Source: Massilia sp. Root418 (GTDB lineage: Bacteria; Pseudomonadota; Gammaproteobacteria; Burkholderiales; Burkholderiaceae_D). From it: 64,000 nt of DNA. The DNA lies in the NCBI RefSeq assembly GCF_001425265.1, contig NZ_LMEC01000011.1, positions 977,692 to 1,041,691 of the forward strand, in the 5' to 3' direction. Positions within the stretch are counted from its first letter, which is position 1, and the number at the start of each line of letters is the position of its first letter. This document shows positions 42,647-51,561 of the stretch, piece after piece. The notes beneath the pieces were generated by a model. It had not been told where the DNA came from. It saw only the letters and a program-made list of their open reading frames with translations, and did no database searches. The position numbers and the translations under genes are program-made.

Positions 42647-43002
42647 AGCAAGAATTCCTCATGTGGCTTGGCTGCGAATCGGGAGGATGTTAATTACTCG
42701 GTCCAGTCCAGTCACTGATCATTATTGCTTACTACAGCACGATTTTGTTGCTCGACCGGAGCACCTCGGGTCAAAGTCGGGACACGGCTTTTACCGCCGA
42801 TTGCACCGAAGGTCGAGTCATAAAATTGATCTACTCAGCGCATTAACAGTCATTGTTGCGCTGGCCCCGGGTAGTTATCGTTCAGGTCCTGGATTGCTGC
42901 TTTGGCTTTGACCACTTGGCGGCAGCTCGGCCACAAGGACATTCGTGCATGCACAACAGCGATACCGTGTTGTGAGTGGAACGGTAAACAAAGGAGAACG
43001 AT
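42647..43002. other. 356-base divergent region, no gene seen
   Basis: Lies between the second AraC gene and a rightward hypothetical gene. It has lower GC than its surroundings and presumably holds promoters. No operator could be assigned. Confidence 0.5.
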
Positions 43003-43377
43003 GTGAAGTACATTTCGCGTATCGACGATCATGAACGTCGAGATTCGTCTGTTCCACGTAGATCGTTTAATGAATTTTCCCCCTCGAATGCAGCGCTGGA
43101 ACCGCGGGCGGATGTCAGCACCGAAGATGCGTTAGCGCCACCCCCTGCTCGTTGGCTTCCTTTCCAGACCTTGGCAATTTTCTGCGTCCTGAACCAGGTC
43201 TGGACTCGGGCAACGCCAGTGGCAATTACCTACGTTAATTCAGGACTGGTAGCAGCTGCGATTAGCGCTTGCACTCTCGCTCTCGCTGGTCGAGTACGCG
43301 TAGGTGTTGCCCCGGCAACGAAAAAGCATGGACCGGTTGGCGGGCGCCACGCTGAATCGAATTTTGATCATCAATAG
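43003..43377 (+). CDS. Hypothetical protein with hydrophobic segments (124 aa)
   Basis: A GGAG site sits 6 bases before the GTG at 43003. The N-terminal half is polar and charged; the middle (about 52-95, FQTLAIFCVLNQVW and LVAAAISACTLALAG) has one or two possible membrane helices. The end is short and polar. I do not recognise it. The overlapping ATG-TGA at 43001 rules out an earlier start in that frame. Confidence 0.45.
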   Translation: MKYISRIDDHERRDSSVPRRSFNEFSPSNAALEPRADVSTEDALAPPPARWLPFQTLAIFCVLNQVWTRATPVAITYVNSGLVAAAISACTLALAGRVRVGVAPATKKHGPVGGRHAESNFDHQ

Positions 43378-43510
43378 GAGTGGTAAAGGCCACTCAGTGC
43401 ACCAGTGCGTCGCACGCTGAGGCGTCACGGAGCGGCGTACGTTCAACGCTGCCGGAGACGCTGGGCTGGCGTCACCTTCCAATTTATCCACCGTATCCGA
43501 AAGGACAATC

Positions 43511-44350
43511 ATGACAAGCAATCGAAGCATCAACACCGTCACTGCGAAAGACGGCTCCATCATCCACTTCACCGACTGGGGCCATGGGCAACCGGTGGTA
43601 TTCAGCCACGGCTGGCCGCTGCAAGGGGACGCATGGGAAGACCAGATGATGTTCTTGGCCGAGCATGGCTACCGCGTGGTCGCGCACGACCGCCGCGGCC
43701 ACGGTGCCTCGAGTAAAGCCTGGCATGGGAACGACATGAATACCTACGCCGACGACCTGGGCACGCTGATCGAGGCCCTGGACTTGACAAATGCCATGCT
43801 GGTCGGCCATTCGACCGGCGGCGGCGAGGTGGCGCGCTACATCGGCCGCCATGGCACTGATCGGGTTGGCAAGGCCGTCCTGATCGGCGCCGTAACACCG
43901 CAGATGATGCAGTCAGACGCCAATCCGGAAGGCGTGCCGATGTCTGTCTTTGACGGCATCCGCGAGGGTGTGAAAGCTGACCGCGCACAATTCTTCCTCG
44001 ACCTTGCGACACCGTTCTACGGCTTCAACCGTGAGGGTGCGAAAGTATCGGAAGGCCTGCGCCAGACCTTCTGGCTGCAAGGGATGCGCTGCAGCCTGCG
44101 CAGTGCCTATGCCTGTATCAAGCAGTTCTCCGAAACCGATTTTTCGGCCGACTTGAAGAAAATGACGATTCCGACCCTGGTCATCCATGGAGATGACGAT
44201 CAGATCGTCCCCCTATCGACGACCGCACGTCGCGCCGTCGACATGCTGCCCCAGGGCACGCTGAGCGTCTACGAAGGCGCTGGCCACGGCCTGCCACAGA
44301 CGCACAAGGACCGCCTTAACGCAGAACTGCTGGCGTTTCTACGCGCGTAA
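43511..44350 (+). CDS. Alpha/beta hydrolase, cofactor-free haloperoxidase-like
   Basis: The 279-residue enzyme has [16 protein letters not shown] (oxyanion), nucleophile in [14 protein letters not shown], Asp in HGDDDQIVP and His in GAGHGLPQ, a complete triad. The pattern is that of bacterial non-haem chloroperoxidases/arylesterases. AAGGA lies before the ATG. The enzyme could perhydrolyse or hydrolyse esters. It is near stress-related genes. Confidence 0.9.
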   Translation: MTSNRSINTVTAKDGSIIHFTDWGHGQPVVFSHGWPLQGDAWEDQMMFLAEHGYRVVAHDRRGHGASSKAWHGNDMNTYADDLGTLIEALDLTNAMLVGHSTGGGEVARYIGRHGTDRVGKAVLIGAVTPQMMQSDANPEGVPMSVFDGIREGVKADRAQFFLDLATPFYGFNREGAKVSEGLRQTFWLQGMRCSLRSAYACIKQFSETDFSADLKKMTIPTLVIHGDDDQIVPLSTTARRAVDMLPQGTLSVYEGAGHGLPQTHKDRLNAELLAFLRA

Positions 44351-44408
44351 TGCATCGGGTGCGCCCGGCCGGCCCGGGTGCATGTTTTTAAAAGGCTAGT
44401 TTAGGTCG

Positions 44409-44508
44409 TTCGCGAATATCACTATTGCCTCAGGCATTCCCGTTGCCGCCAATCAGAACTCAATCACCGCCGGTCAGCGCGGTCCCGTTCTACTGCAAGA
44501 CTTCTTTC
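44409..44508 (+). pseudogene. Catalase N-terminal fragment
   Basis: In the frame from 44409 the bases encode [20 protein letters not shown] followed by RGPVLLQDF. This matches the N-terminus of the intact catalase at 55503 ([27 protein letters not shown]) but the similarity stops abruptly at about 44506, next to the 3' end of the gene at 44514-45161. No start or ribosome site is present. It is a truncated remnant of a katA-type gene and marks a recombination scar. Confidence 0.85.
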
Positions 44509-44513
44509 GGCTG

Positions 44514-45161
44514 TTACCCGGCGATAGGTCGGGCCTTGGCAAGGTTTGCCACAAGCTCGGATCGCGTTTGGTGCTCCTGCTTCCATGCAGGTTGGCCGGG
44601 ACCGTTGCGCCAGGATTCACTGAGTGGGCTGTGTTCTACAGCATCGAATCCGAACTGGTCGTACAGGCGGGTTGCTAGCGCCACCGCTTCCGGGAAATTG
44701 CTCGATACCCCCAGCGCGGTGCGATCGGGGGCGCCGGTTGGTTTTCCCCAAGTGGTAATCCGCGGCGCCTGGATAGTTGTAAAGGCTTTCACTACCTTAG
44801 ACCGCGGCAATTGTTCCTGACGGAGTTCGTGCTCGGTCTTTAGACCGGCGTCGATAAGGGGATAATTCCCGTCGCGCCAGATCATGTAGTTGTTCGTGTC
44901 GATCACAATCTTGTTGGCAAGCTCATCTGCAGGCATATTGTTCGCCATCTTGAGGGGGACCGCAACGACGACGAAATCTCCGGCCAGGGCGGCATCCTTG
45001 GCCGTGGCCGCCCGTGCCAGTGGACCGAGTTCGGCGATGAGATCGTCGAGAGTTTCGGGGCCGCGTGAATTCGCGATAACTACCTGGTAGCCATGGGCGA
45101 TGGCTGCACGCGCAATTTGGCTGCCGACTTCGCCTGCGCCGATGATGCCGATGGTTGTCAC
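44514..45161 (-). CDS. NADP-binding oxidoreductase (F420-reductase-like fold)
   Basis: The GTG at 45161 has AAGGAG upstream and gives 215 residues. TTIGIIGAGEVGSQIARAAIAHGY is the dinucleotide-binding loop, and VVIANSRGPETL fits NADP preference. VVVAVPLKM and VIDTNNYMI follow. The fold is that of NADPH-dependent F420 reductase/ProC-like proteins; in a proteobacterium the partner is probably not F420. It lies next to the SDR genes on the same strand, 59 bases beyond the stop-to-start gap. Confidence 0.85.
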   Translation of the reverse strand: MTTIGIIGAGEVGSQIARAAIAHGYQVVIANSRGPETLDDLIAELGPLARAATAKDAALAGDFVVVAVPLKMANNMPADELANKIVIDTNNYMIWRDGNYPLIDAGLKTEHELRQEQLPRSKVVKAFTTIQAPRITTWGKPTGAPDRTALGVSSNFPEAVALATRLYDQFGFDAVEHSPLSESWRNGPGQPAWKQEHQTRSELVANLAKARPIAG

Positions 45162-45220
45162 GGTAACGCTCCTTATGTTGGAGATATTGGGCAGGAATGA
45201 TCCTGCCCATCCCTGCGGAT

Positions 45221-46186
45221 TTAGATGGACTTCGTCAGGTCTTCGCTCAACTTCCATAACTGCCGAGCCTTGCCGGCGTCGAGCGCGTAGGAACGCACAC
45301 CATCTGCAAATGGATTAGGCGAGTCGTTGACGGGCGCGACAGCGCAGTCCTCGAGGTACTGCGCACCGATGACGTCTTTTTCAGCGACAACCGCAGCCCA
45401 GACTGACGTGGCGGCCGCTTGCCCAATGGTTTTCAGCTGTCCCGGTGGCAGTCCCGCTTCAGCGCGCGCTTTGCCCACGGTTTCGAACAGTCCCTGCAAT
45501 TCCTGCGCCGAGAAATTGCGCGGCAAGTCTGTCAGACTATTTCCCGGCATAACCGACGTAGCGCGGATGCCATGCTCGCGATGTCGCCTATCAAACTCCA
45601 CAGCGAACAGCATGACGGCAGTCTTCGAGCGACCGTAGGCGACGAATGGTTGATATTCCAGCAGTTCAAAATTTGGGTCGACCAGGTCGATGTCGGCGAC
45701 GCGATGTGCCTGGGAGGACAGGACTACCAGCCGCGCGTCCTTTGCGAACAGTGGTACGAGCTGGTTAACCAGCGCAAAGTGACCAAGATAGTTGATGCCG
45801 AGCTGTGTTTCAAAGCCGTCGACCGTGTGGCCGAACGGCGTTGCCATGACGCCAGCGTTCGCGATAATGGCATCGAACAGAGCCCTTTCTGCCAGCAACT
45901 GGTCTGCGCAAGCGCGCACGCTTTGCAGAGAAGCCAGGTCAAGCGCGACGAGTTTTAGGGTTCCGCCGCCTTGCGCTGCCGCTTCACGGATAGCGCTTGT
46001 GGCAGATACCGCTTTTGCGGAGTCCTTGACCGTACCGACCACGGTGGCTCCGCGCGCCGCCAGTGCGCGCGCTGTTTCTCGTCCGATGCCCGAGGATACG
46101 CCTGTGATCAGGAAGCGCTTGCCCTTCAGGTCGATGCCGGCAAGGACGTCGTCGGCAGTCGATGTGGCAATAAATTTGTCCGTCAT
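45221..46186 (-). CDS. Short-chain dehydrogenase/reductase (retinol-dehydrogenase-like)
   Basis: From the ATG at 46186 (GAAGGAA upstream), 321 residues: LITGVSSGIGRETARALAARG (Rossmann, TGxxxGIG), IIANAGVM (NAG), LSSQAH and the catalytic YGRSK (Tyr-x-x-x-Lys). The length and the C-terminal extension fit the WWOX/RDH-like branch of SDRs. Substrate unknown. It probably belongs to one transcript with the SDR upstream and the NADP oxidoreductase downstream. Confidence 0.9.
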   Translation of the reverse strand: MTDKFIATSTADDVLAGIDLKGKRFLITGVSSGIGRETARALAARGATVVGTVKDSAKAVSATSAIREAAAQGGGTLKLVALDLASLQSVRACADQLLAERALFDAIIANAGVMATPFGHTVDGFETQLGINYLGHFALVNQLVPLFAKDARLVVLSSQAHRVADIDLVDPNFELLEYQPFVAYGRSKTAVMLFAVEFDRRHREHGIRATSVMPGNSLTDLPRNFSAQELQGLFETVGKARAEAGLPPGQLKTIGQAAATSVWAAVVAEKDVIGAQYLEDCAVAPVNDSPNPFADGVRSYALDAGKARQLWKLSEDLTKSI

Positions 46187-46241
46187 TTCGTTTCCTTCAT
46201 TTCGTTTGCTTGAAATAGTTGAGCGTGCTGCCTGTCGCTCG

Positions 46242-47000
46242 TCAGATGCCCAATCCGCCAGCAACATCGTGAACACCGCCGGTGATATAGCCGCCTTGCG
46301 GCCCCGCCAGGAAACAGACCATTGCCGACACCTCTTCAAGTGTGGCAATGCGGCGAATTGGATGCAGGTCGAGCAGTGCAGGGGGGATGGTGTCGCCTAG
46401 CACGGCTGCCGCCATGTCGGTCGGCATGACGCCGGGCTGGATGACGTTTACGGTGATATCGCGTCCGCCAAGGTCCCGGGCGACGCCGCGCGCGTATCCG
46501 GCGACCGCCGCTTTCGTGCCCGCATAATCCGCAGCGCCCGCAAATGGAACGCGTGTGCCCAGAAGTGAGCCAATGAAGATGATGCGGCCGCCGTTCGACA
46601 GGACCGGTGCTGCGGCGCGCGTAGTTGCCACGGCACCCATGACGTTGATTCGCCACTGACGATCCAGGTTAACGGTGTCGAGGTCTGGAGCATCGACCGT
46701 CTTCCCCTGTACAGCGATGGCCGCGTTATTAATGAGGATATCGAGTCGGCCGAAATGCGCGACTACCTGGTCAATTAACGGTTTGGCAGCAGACGTATCG
46801 CCTTGGTCACTGCGGATCGCCAGTGCGCGAACGCCTTTGGCTCGCAATTGCTCGACCACTATGTCAGCCTTTTCTTTAGATGCGACATAGCTTATTGCCA
46901 CGTCGGCGCCCTGGTCTGCCAGCGCTTCGGCCGTCACTGCGCCCAGCCCACGAGAACCCCCTGTAACCAGCGCGACCTTACCCTTCAATTGTTGGGACAT
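46242..47000 (-). CDS. SDR-family oxidoreductase (FabG-like)
   Basis: The 252-residue enzyme has [19 protein letters not shown] (TGxxxGxG), [15 protein letters not shown] and YAGTKAAV (catalytic Tyr and Lys). AAAGGAA precedes the ATG. It is divergent from a TetR regulator across a 123-base gap full of palindromes, the standard layout for a TetR-controlled efflux or reductase operon, and heads the leftward run of three oxidoreductase genes. Confidence 0.92.
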   Translation of the reverse strand: MSQQLKGKVALVTGGSRGLGAVTAEALADQGADVAISYVASKEKADIVVEQLRAKGVRALAIRSDQGDTSAAKPLIDQVVAHFGRLDILINNAAIAVQGKTVDAPDLDTVNLDRQWRINVMGAVATTRAAAPVLSNGGRIIFIGSLLGTRVPFAGAADYAGTKAAVAGYARGVARDLGGRDITVNVIQPGVMPTDMAAAVLGDTIPPALLDLHPIRRIATLEEVSAMVCFLAGPQGGYITGGVHDVAGGLGI

Positions 47001-47017
47001 GAAATTCCTTTTAATTA

Positions 47018-47105
47018 GTAACGATAGTTACGATAACGATCGTTACTGTAACGGATGTTATATAATTCTTCGATCGCATGTCAAGCGGTTTCGTAACGAT
47101 CATTA
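47018..47105. promoter_or_regulatory. Array of TetR-type palindromic operators
   Basis: Four related sites share the core GTAACGAT/CGTTAC: 47018-47031, a perfect 12-base palindrome TAACGATCGTTA (47034-47045), 47048-47060 and 47093-47105. They fill the divergent gap between the SDR and tetR genes, so the regulator probably represses both directions. Confidence 0.8.
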
Positions 47106-47123
47106 TTGAAATGGGGAAATCTG

Positions 47124-47759
47124 ATGGGACGCCATCGTGAATATGACGTGGAGAAAGTTCTCGACGCCGTGCTGGACGTTTTTTGGCGGAAGGGCTATGA
47201 GGGTGCTTCCTATGCTGACCTGACCGAGGCGGCCGGCGTTCAGAGGCCTGCACTGTATTCGGCATTCGGAAACAAGGAAGTGCTGTTTCGACGGGCGCTC
47301 GAACGGTACTCCGAGCGCTATATGGACCACATCCCGGAAGCACTTGCAATGCCAACCTCGCGAGAAGTGGTTGCTCATCTATTGCATAGGTCGCTTGAAC
47401 TGAACACGCGTTACCTGGAGCGGACGGGATGCCTGGGCATTAACGGGTCGGTGGCCGGATCGGACGAATCGGAACCCGTACGCCAGGCGCTGGTCGAATT
47501 TCGCGCCGCAGGAGAGAGCCGGCTGCGCGCACGCTTCGAGCGCGCCAAGGAGGAAGGCGACTTGCCGCCCAATGCTGACCCTGACGCGCTGGCGGCATTC
47601 GTGATGGCGGTGATGCACGGTATGGCTTTACAGGCGAAGGCGGGTTTCAGTCGTGAAAAGCTGATGGCAGTTGCCGATCAGGCGCTCGCAACCTGGCCGG
47701 GCTCGTCTTGCAGAGAAGAGCAAGCGGCCGCCAGTCATGTTGCCCTTCCGGCAGACTAA
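47124..47759 (+). CDS. TetR-family transcriptional regulator
   Basis: The 211-residue protein has the N-terminal helix-turn-helix (VLDAVLDVFWRKGYEGASYADLTEAAGVQRPALYSAFGNKEVLF), followed by a ligand-binding helical domain with CLGINGSVAG and FVMAVMHGMALQAKAG, seen in YcdC/AcrR-like members. I use the ATG at 47124. It is divergent from the SDR operon, which it likely controls together with its own gene through the palindromes at 47018-47105. Confidence 0.92.
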   Translation: MGRHREYDVEKVLDAVLDVFWRKGYEGASYADLTEAAGVQRPALYSAFGNKEVLFRRALERYSERYMDHIPEALAMPTSREVVAHLLHRSLELNTRYLERTGCLGINGSVAGSDESEPVRQALVEFRAAGESRLRARFERAKEEGDLPPNADPDALAAFVMAVMHGMALQAKAGFSREKLMAVADQALATWPGSSCREEQAAASHVALPAD

Positions 47760-47861
47760 CTTGTGTACTCGCTATAAATTTCTCAGAGGCAGAAGGGACC
47801 TTGCTGCCGTTTGGCGCCGGCCGGGCCGATTTCGCGCGCAAGGGCTTTCGTAAAGCCGTGT

Positions 47862-47924
47862 AGCGAAACCGGCCTTGGCCAGTTGTTTCATTTCAGGCCA
47901 TCAAGCCGCGTGTGCATAGTTCCT
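47862..47924 (+). repeat. Direct repeat copy B (diverged)
   Basis: This copy of 28809-28870 has a damaged tRNA terminator (GGCCTTGGCCAGTTGTTTC) and, on the minus strand, the codons for RNYAHAA-stop, the counterpart of RNYTNAA in the gene at 28847-29164. There is no tRNA fragment upstream of it. It marks the right edge of the low-GC accessory segment. Confidence 0.78.
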
Positions 47925-48702
47925 ACTTAAAGGAAGAGTTTTCCGGGGTCGCGCCGGATGGGCGATACAGCGGGTTGACGAAGCCCTGCCTTGTCTGCTG
48001 GTGTGGCTGCCATGCCTGGCGGTTGGCCCAGCTTGCCAAGCTCACGCCCAGGTCGGCAAACACATCCGCCGCCAGCCGGTAAAAGCCGCCGGCCGTTGCA
48101 TTGACGCCCATGGTCTGGGCGTCCAGCGACGCTTTGGCGCCGCCTCCGTTAAAGCCGACCAGCGCTCCCGTGTCCATGTAGATGGGCGCGCCGGAATCCC
48201 CGGGGCGATTGTGGCGTTCCTGGAAGATATAGCTGCCCCTCATCATGTCCGCGATGGCAATCACACCGAACTGTGAGTTAAATGCGAAGGTATCCACGTT
48301 CATCGCTTCGGCGTAGGCTTGCGACGTGGCGCCGCAGTGCCATACCATCAGATGCATGGCCTGGTAGTAGTTCGGTAATTCCTGCGTCGTATTGCGATAT
48401 GGCGGTGGGTCGAACACGGTGTCCAGTGTGAGAATTTTGTTGTCTCTCTTGATCGTGAAGCTATCCTCTTTGACCAGGCTGGTGCCGTAGCTGGTCAGCT
48501 TGACCAGCGCGGCATCCAGATCATCGTCCGTCCGCTGCACGACGTGTCCAACTTGCGTGGTCCCGTAAAAAACGGCGCCATCGCCTGCCGCGGCAACATG
48601 CTTGGAAATGATCGCGAAGAGACTCCTCTCTCCGGTTTTTACGACGAAACAGCCCAAGGTGCCAGCGCCGTGGCCGCAGGTAATCTTGCTTCCTATTTTC
48701 AT
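47923..48702 (-). CDS. Trypsin-like serine protease (NAL1-like)
   Basis: From the ATG at 48702 (AAGGAG upstream) the 259-residue protein shows a chymotrypsin-like triad: His35 in ISKHVAA, Asp63 in DDDLDAALVKL and the Ser of RPGDSGAPIY. The start GHGAGTLGCFV is like that of NAL1-type proteases. No signal peptide is present, so it may act in the cytoplasm. The stop TAG lies in repeat copy B. Substrate unknown. Confidence 0.75.
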   Translation of the reverse strand: MKIGSKITCGHGAGTLGCFVVKTGERSLFAIISKHVAAAGDGAVFYGTTQVGHVVQRTDDDLDAALVKLTSYGTSLVKEDSFTIKRDNKILTLDTVFDPPPYRNTTQELPNYYQAMHLMVWHCGATSQAYAEAMNVDTFAFNSQFGVIAIADMMRGSYIFQERHNRPGDSGAPIYMDTGALVGFNGGGAKASLDAQTMGVNATAGGFYRLAADVFADLGVSLASWANRQAWQPHQQTRQGFVNPLYRPSGATPENSSFK

Positions 48703-48832
48703 GCGAAAGTCTCCTTGGAGCAGGGTTTTTCTGCGCCACTTGCAACGTGAGAGTTTGTCGCAAACGGTGTGCGCATTTCGGTTTCGAACTTCCAGCCTAC
48801 TCCAGTTTTCATGGTGTGGCAATAATGATAAT

Positions 48833-50638
48833 TCAGGTGTTGGGCGTGAACCCGTCCCTGCTCCAGCGCTCGCTGCCCACGCCGTGGTGGACGAAGAACA
48901 AGCCTTGCGGATCGTATTTCTGCTTGATCTGCGCCAGCCGCCGGTAGTTGCTGCCCCAGAAGGCGGTCTGCCAGTCGGACTGGAAATAATCGCTCTCGGA
49001 CACGTAGGCGCCGGCGCCTGGCGCCACTTTCAGCATTTCGTCCATGGCCTTTGCAATCTGGCGGGCGCGGTTTCTTGCGTGCGCCTGGTGCGGGCCGCTG
49101 CCCGGCATGCCGGGGAATTGCGGCCCTTCGCCGCCGGCGACGATAAGCAACGCGAAAGCGTCCAGCGCGCCGGGGTTCATGGCGGTGTCGCGCGCCGCTG
49201 CGATTTCTGCCGCCGGCGCGCCTGCCAGGCCTTTGTTGAAGTGGAAGCCCAGCTGCCACAGGCGGCTGCCGCGGAAGATGGCGTCCGCCAGCGCGGCCTG
49301 CCGGTCCGCTTGCAGCAGCGATGCGGGCATCCACGCGGACTTGTAGCCGTGGATGTACCAGCCGGCTTGCTCCAGGTCGCCTTTCCACAGCGCGTGGTGG
49401 GCCGGCGCGCCGGGCCGCCGGTCGGGCACCATGAAGCCGGGCGCATTCTTGCGGAAGAAGTCCGCGTCCCAGAAGTGCCGGGCGGGCAGGGCGAGCGACT
49501 GGTAGGGTTTGTCGAAAACGTAGCCGGGCCGCGCGCGCAGCCACTCGAGCAGCGGCGTCCAGACGGCATCGGCCTGCTGCTGGCTGAGTCCTTGGAACAC
49601 CAGCGAGACGTCGACCGAGTCGGCGTTGAAGGAGATCTGCTCGCCCCAGTGCGGATTGAACAGCGCGCTGGCGTAGAAGGCGACCAGGCGGGCGATCAGT
49701 TCGCGGTACGCCTGTTCCGACGAGGCTTTGACCTTGAAGAAGACCGCGCCGAACGTGGCCGGCAGTTCGCGCGTGCGCAAGGTCAGCCGCGTGATCACGG
49801 CGACGCTGCCGCCACCGCCGCCTTTGAGCGCCCAGAACAGGTCCGGGTTGGTGCAGGCGTTGGCGATGCGCACCTGGCCGTCGGCGGTGACGACTTCCGC
49901 TTCCAGCAGTCCGGCCGCCGCCGTGCCGTAGTTCTTCGAGAAATTGCTGAAGCCGCCGCTTTGCACCAGCCCGGCCACACCCACCGTGGTGCAGCCGCCG
50001 CCCTGCACGTAGCGCCCGCCGCGCGTGGTGACGGCGTCGTAGGCGTCGATCCACATGGCGCCGGCGCCCATGCTGACCGCCGGCTGCGGCGCATCCGCGC
50101 AGCCTTGCGCCACGAAGGCGTCGTGCAGGCGCACGTCGTTCATGCGGCGGGTCCACACCAGCAGCGAATCGGGCGCGTCCGAGGTGCCCTGGTAGCTGTG
50201 GCCGCCGCCTTTGACCACCAGGCGCAGCTTGTGCGTGCGGGCGAAGTTGACGGCGGCCGCCACGTCGGCCGTGTTTTCGGCGGCCAGCGCATAGGCGCTG
50301 GGCTGCGAGGTCCATGCGTCGATCCAGCCGCTGGTCTGCGTCAGGGCGGGCTGGTCGCCGATCTCGAAGGTGTTGGCAAGGCGGGCCAGCGCGGTGGTGC
50401 AGGCGGGGCTGGTCTTCGCAGCCTGGCAGCCGGCAAAGAAGGGGGCAAGTCTGGTCAGCTTGCCGGTCACGCTACGGCGCAAGCCAGCCCAGCTGGACGC
50501 CGACGGCCACCCTGGATCGCCGGGGCGGACGCGGGCGCGCAGGCCGGTTTGCGGGGCGGTTGCGCTGGCGGGCGCGGGGCGCAGCGTGGCCGGTGCCAGT
50601 GGCAGCGCCGCCAGTTTCAGCAGGGTTCTTCTTTTCAT
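48833..50638 (-). CDS. Tat-exported FAD-linked oxidase (BBE-like)
   Basis: From the ATG at 50638 (GGAGGA upstream) the 601-residue protein has a twin-arginine-like signal (MKRRTLLKLAALPLAP). The FAD-binding PCMH domain includes KGGGHSYQGT (His linkage) and QGGGCTTVGVAGLVQSGGF (Cys linkage), so bicovalent FAD is likely, as in berberine-bridge/GOOX oxidases. The C-terminal BBE motif (YFQSDWQTAFWGSNYRRLAQIKQKYDPQGLF) is present. It probably oxidises sugars or alcohols in the periplasm with O2. Confidence 0.9.
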   Translation of the reverse strand: MKRRTLLKLAALPLAPATLRPAPASATAPQTGLRARVRPGDPGWPSASSWAGLRRSVTGKLTRLAPFFAGCQAAKTSPACTTALARLANTFEIGDQPALTQTSGWIDAWTSQPSAYALAAENTADVAAAVNFARTHKLRLVVKGGGHSYQGTSDAPDSLLVWTRRMNDVRLHDAFVAQGCADAPQPAVSMGAGAMWIDAYDAVTTRGGRYVQGGGCTTVGVAGLVQSGGFSNFSKNYGTAAAGLLEAEVVTADGQVRIANACTNPDLFWALKGGGGGSVAVITRLTLRTRELPATFGAVFFKVKASSEQAYRELIARLVAFYASALFNPHWGEQISFNADSVDVSLVFQGLSQQQADAVWTPLLEWLRARPGYVFDKPYQSLALPARHFWDADFFRKNAPGFMVPDRRPGAPAHHALWKGDLEQAGWYIHGYKSAWMPASLLQADRQAALADAIFRGSRLWQLGFHFNKGLAGAPAAEIAAARDTAMNPGALDAFALLIVAGGEGPQFPGMPGSGPHQAHARNRARQIAKAMDEMLKVAPGAGAYVSESDYFQSDWQTAFWGSNYRRLAQIKQKYDPQGLFFVHHGVGSERWSRDGFTPNT

Positions 50639-50888
50639 CGGGCCGTCCTCCGGCAGTGCTTGACGAAGCCAGGGTAGAGGAAAGCGCTCGCGGGATCGAA
50701 CGAAAAGGGGCGAGCCGGGGCAGGGCGGGGCAAGCCGGAGTCGAAGGCTGCTGATCGAGGGGCGCGAGCACGGTTGCACGGTTTTCGCCTGCTGGCCAGG
50801 ATCAGTCCTACAAGACCAGCATACGGCGGCTGACACGATCCGCGCCGCCGCCTCGCTACGATGGCAATCAACCCATCAAGGAGGCACC

Positions 50889-51065
50889 ATGGCAGTCAAC
50901 CAAGCACCCCACACCGGTAACATCGATCAACAGCCCGTCCCGCCGGCCAAGATCCCGGGCGAGCCGGCGCCGGACGAAGACAAAGAGAATTTGCCCGAAG
51001 GGGGCGACATGACCAACCAGCCGGCGTATGACAAAGAGCAGCTGCGCCGCATCGCCGCCGATTGA
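50889..51065 (+). CDS. Small hypothetical protein (58 aa)
   Basis: AAGGAGG sits ideally before the ATG at 50889. The 58-residue sequence is hydrophilic, rich in Pro, Gln, Asp and Glu (APDEDKENLPEGGDM), ending in a short helix (KEQLRRIAAD). It appears intrinsically disordered. No family recognised; the strong ribosome site is the main evidence. Confidence 0.6.
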   Translation: MAVNQAPHTGNIDQQPVPPAKIPGEPAPDEDKENLPEGGDMTNQPAYDKEQLRRIAAD

Positions 51066-51116
51066 TTGGAACGGGCGTCCAGCATTTTTGCCTTGGCGCG
51101 AAGGTGCTCCGGGGAC

Positions 51117-51443
51117 TTATGTTTCTGTACTGAATTTTGGCGGCGGCATCGAGCGCCGCGCTACCAGGCTGACCAGGCCCACGCCTATCAACAGCATGAT
51201 GTACACGGGCGGTTCGGGAATGGGACTGAGGGGAGCGGGCTGTGCTTGCGCGGCGCTGGCGGCGGGCGCCGCGTTGGCCAGGCTGATCAGGTCCGCTTCG
51301 TTGAGGTAGTTCGCTTCGCCGGGCAACGGCGGCAGCATCGCCTTGTTGCCGGCTTGGTACAAAATATCCGCAGCGCGTGCGGTGCCGGTAGCGGCCCCTG
51401 CCAGCATTAGCGCGAGCAGGGTTTTCTTCAATACAGTGTGCAT
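51117..51443 (-). CDS. PEP-CTERM-sorted small protein
   Basis: The 108-residue protein has a Sec signal (MHTVLKKTLLALMLAGAATGTARA) and a C-terminal PEP-CTERM sorting signal: SPIPEPPVYIMLLIGVGLVSLVARR followed by a short tail. GGAG precedes the ATG. The mature part (about 25-75) is small and lacks known domains. PEP-CTERM proteins are processed by exosortase and often associate with exopolysaccharide, implying such a system in this organism. Confidence 0.85.
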   Translation of the reverse strand: MHTVLKKTLLALMLAGAATGTARAADILYQAGNKAMLPPLPGEANYLNEADLISLANAAPAASAAQAQPAPLSPIPEPPVYIMLLIGVGLVSLVARRSMPPPKFSTET

Positions 51444-51561
51444 GGTGACTCCCAGAGCGATTGCGTATCTGGGCTCACCTTAGCACGAAATTAGCCGGCA
51501 TGTCGCTTGATTAATAATTGCAATTTCACAATATTTCTGCTGCGATGCAAAAGTTTCCTGA

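Noticed and set aside
44425..44820. A 131-residue plus-strand frame after the haloperoxidase gene
   Set aside because: It is out of frame with the catalase remnant and antisense to the NADP oxidoreductase gene.
48602..50677. A 691-residue plus-strand frame opposite the flavoprotein gene
   Set aside because: Antisense shadow of a well-supported FAD oxidase, no family features.
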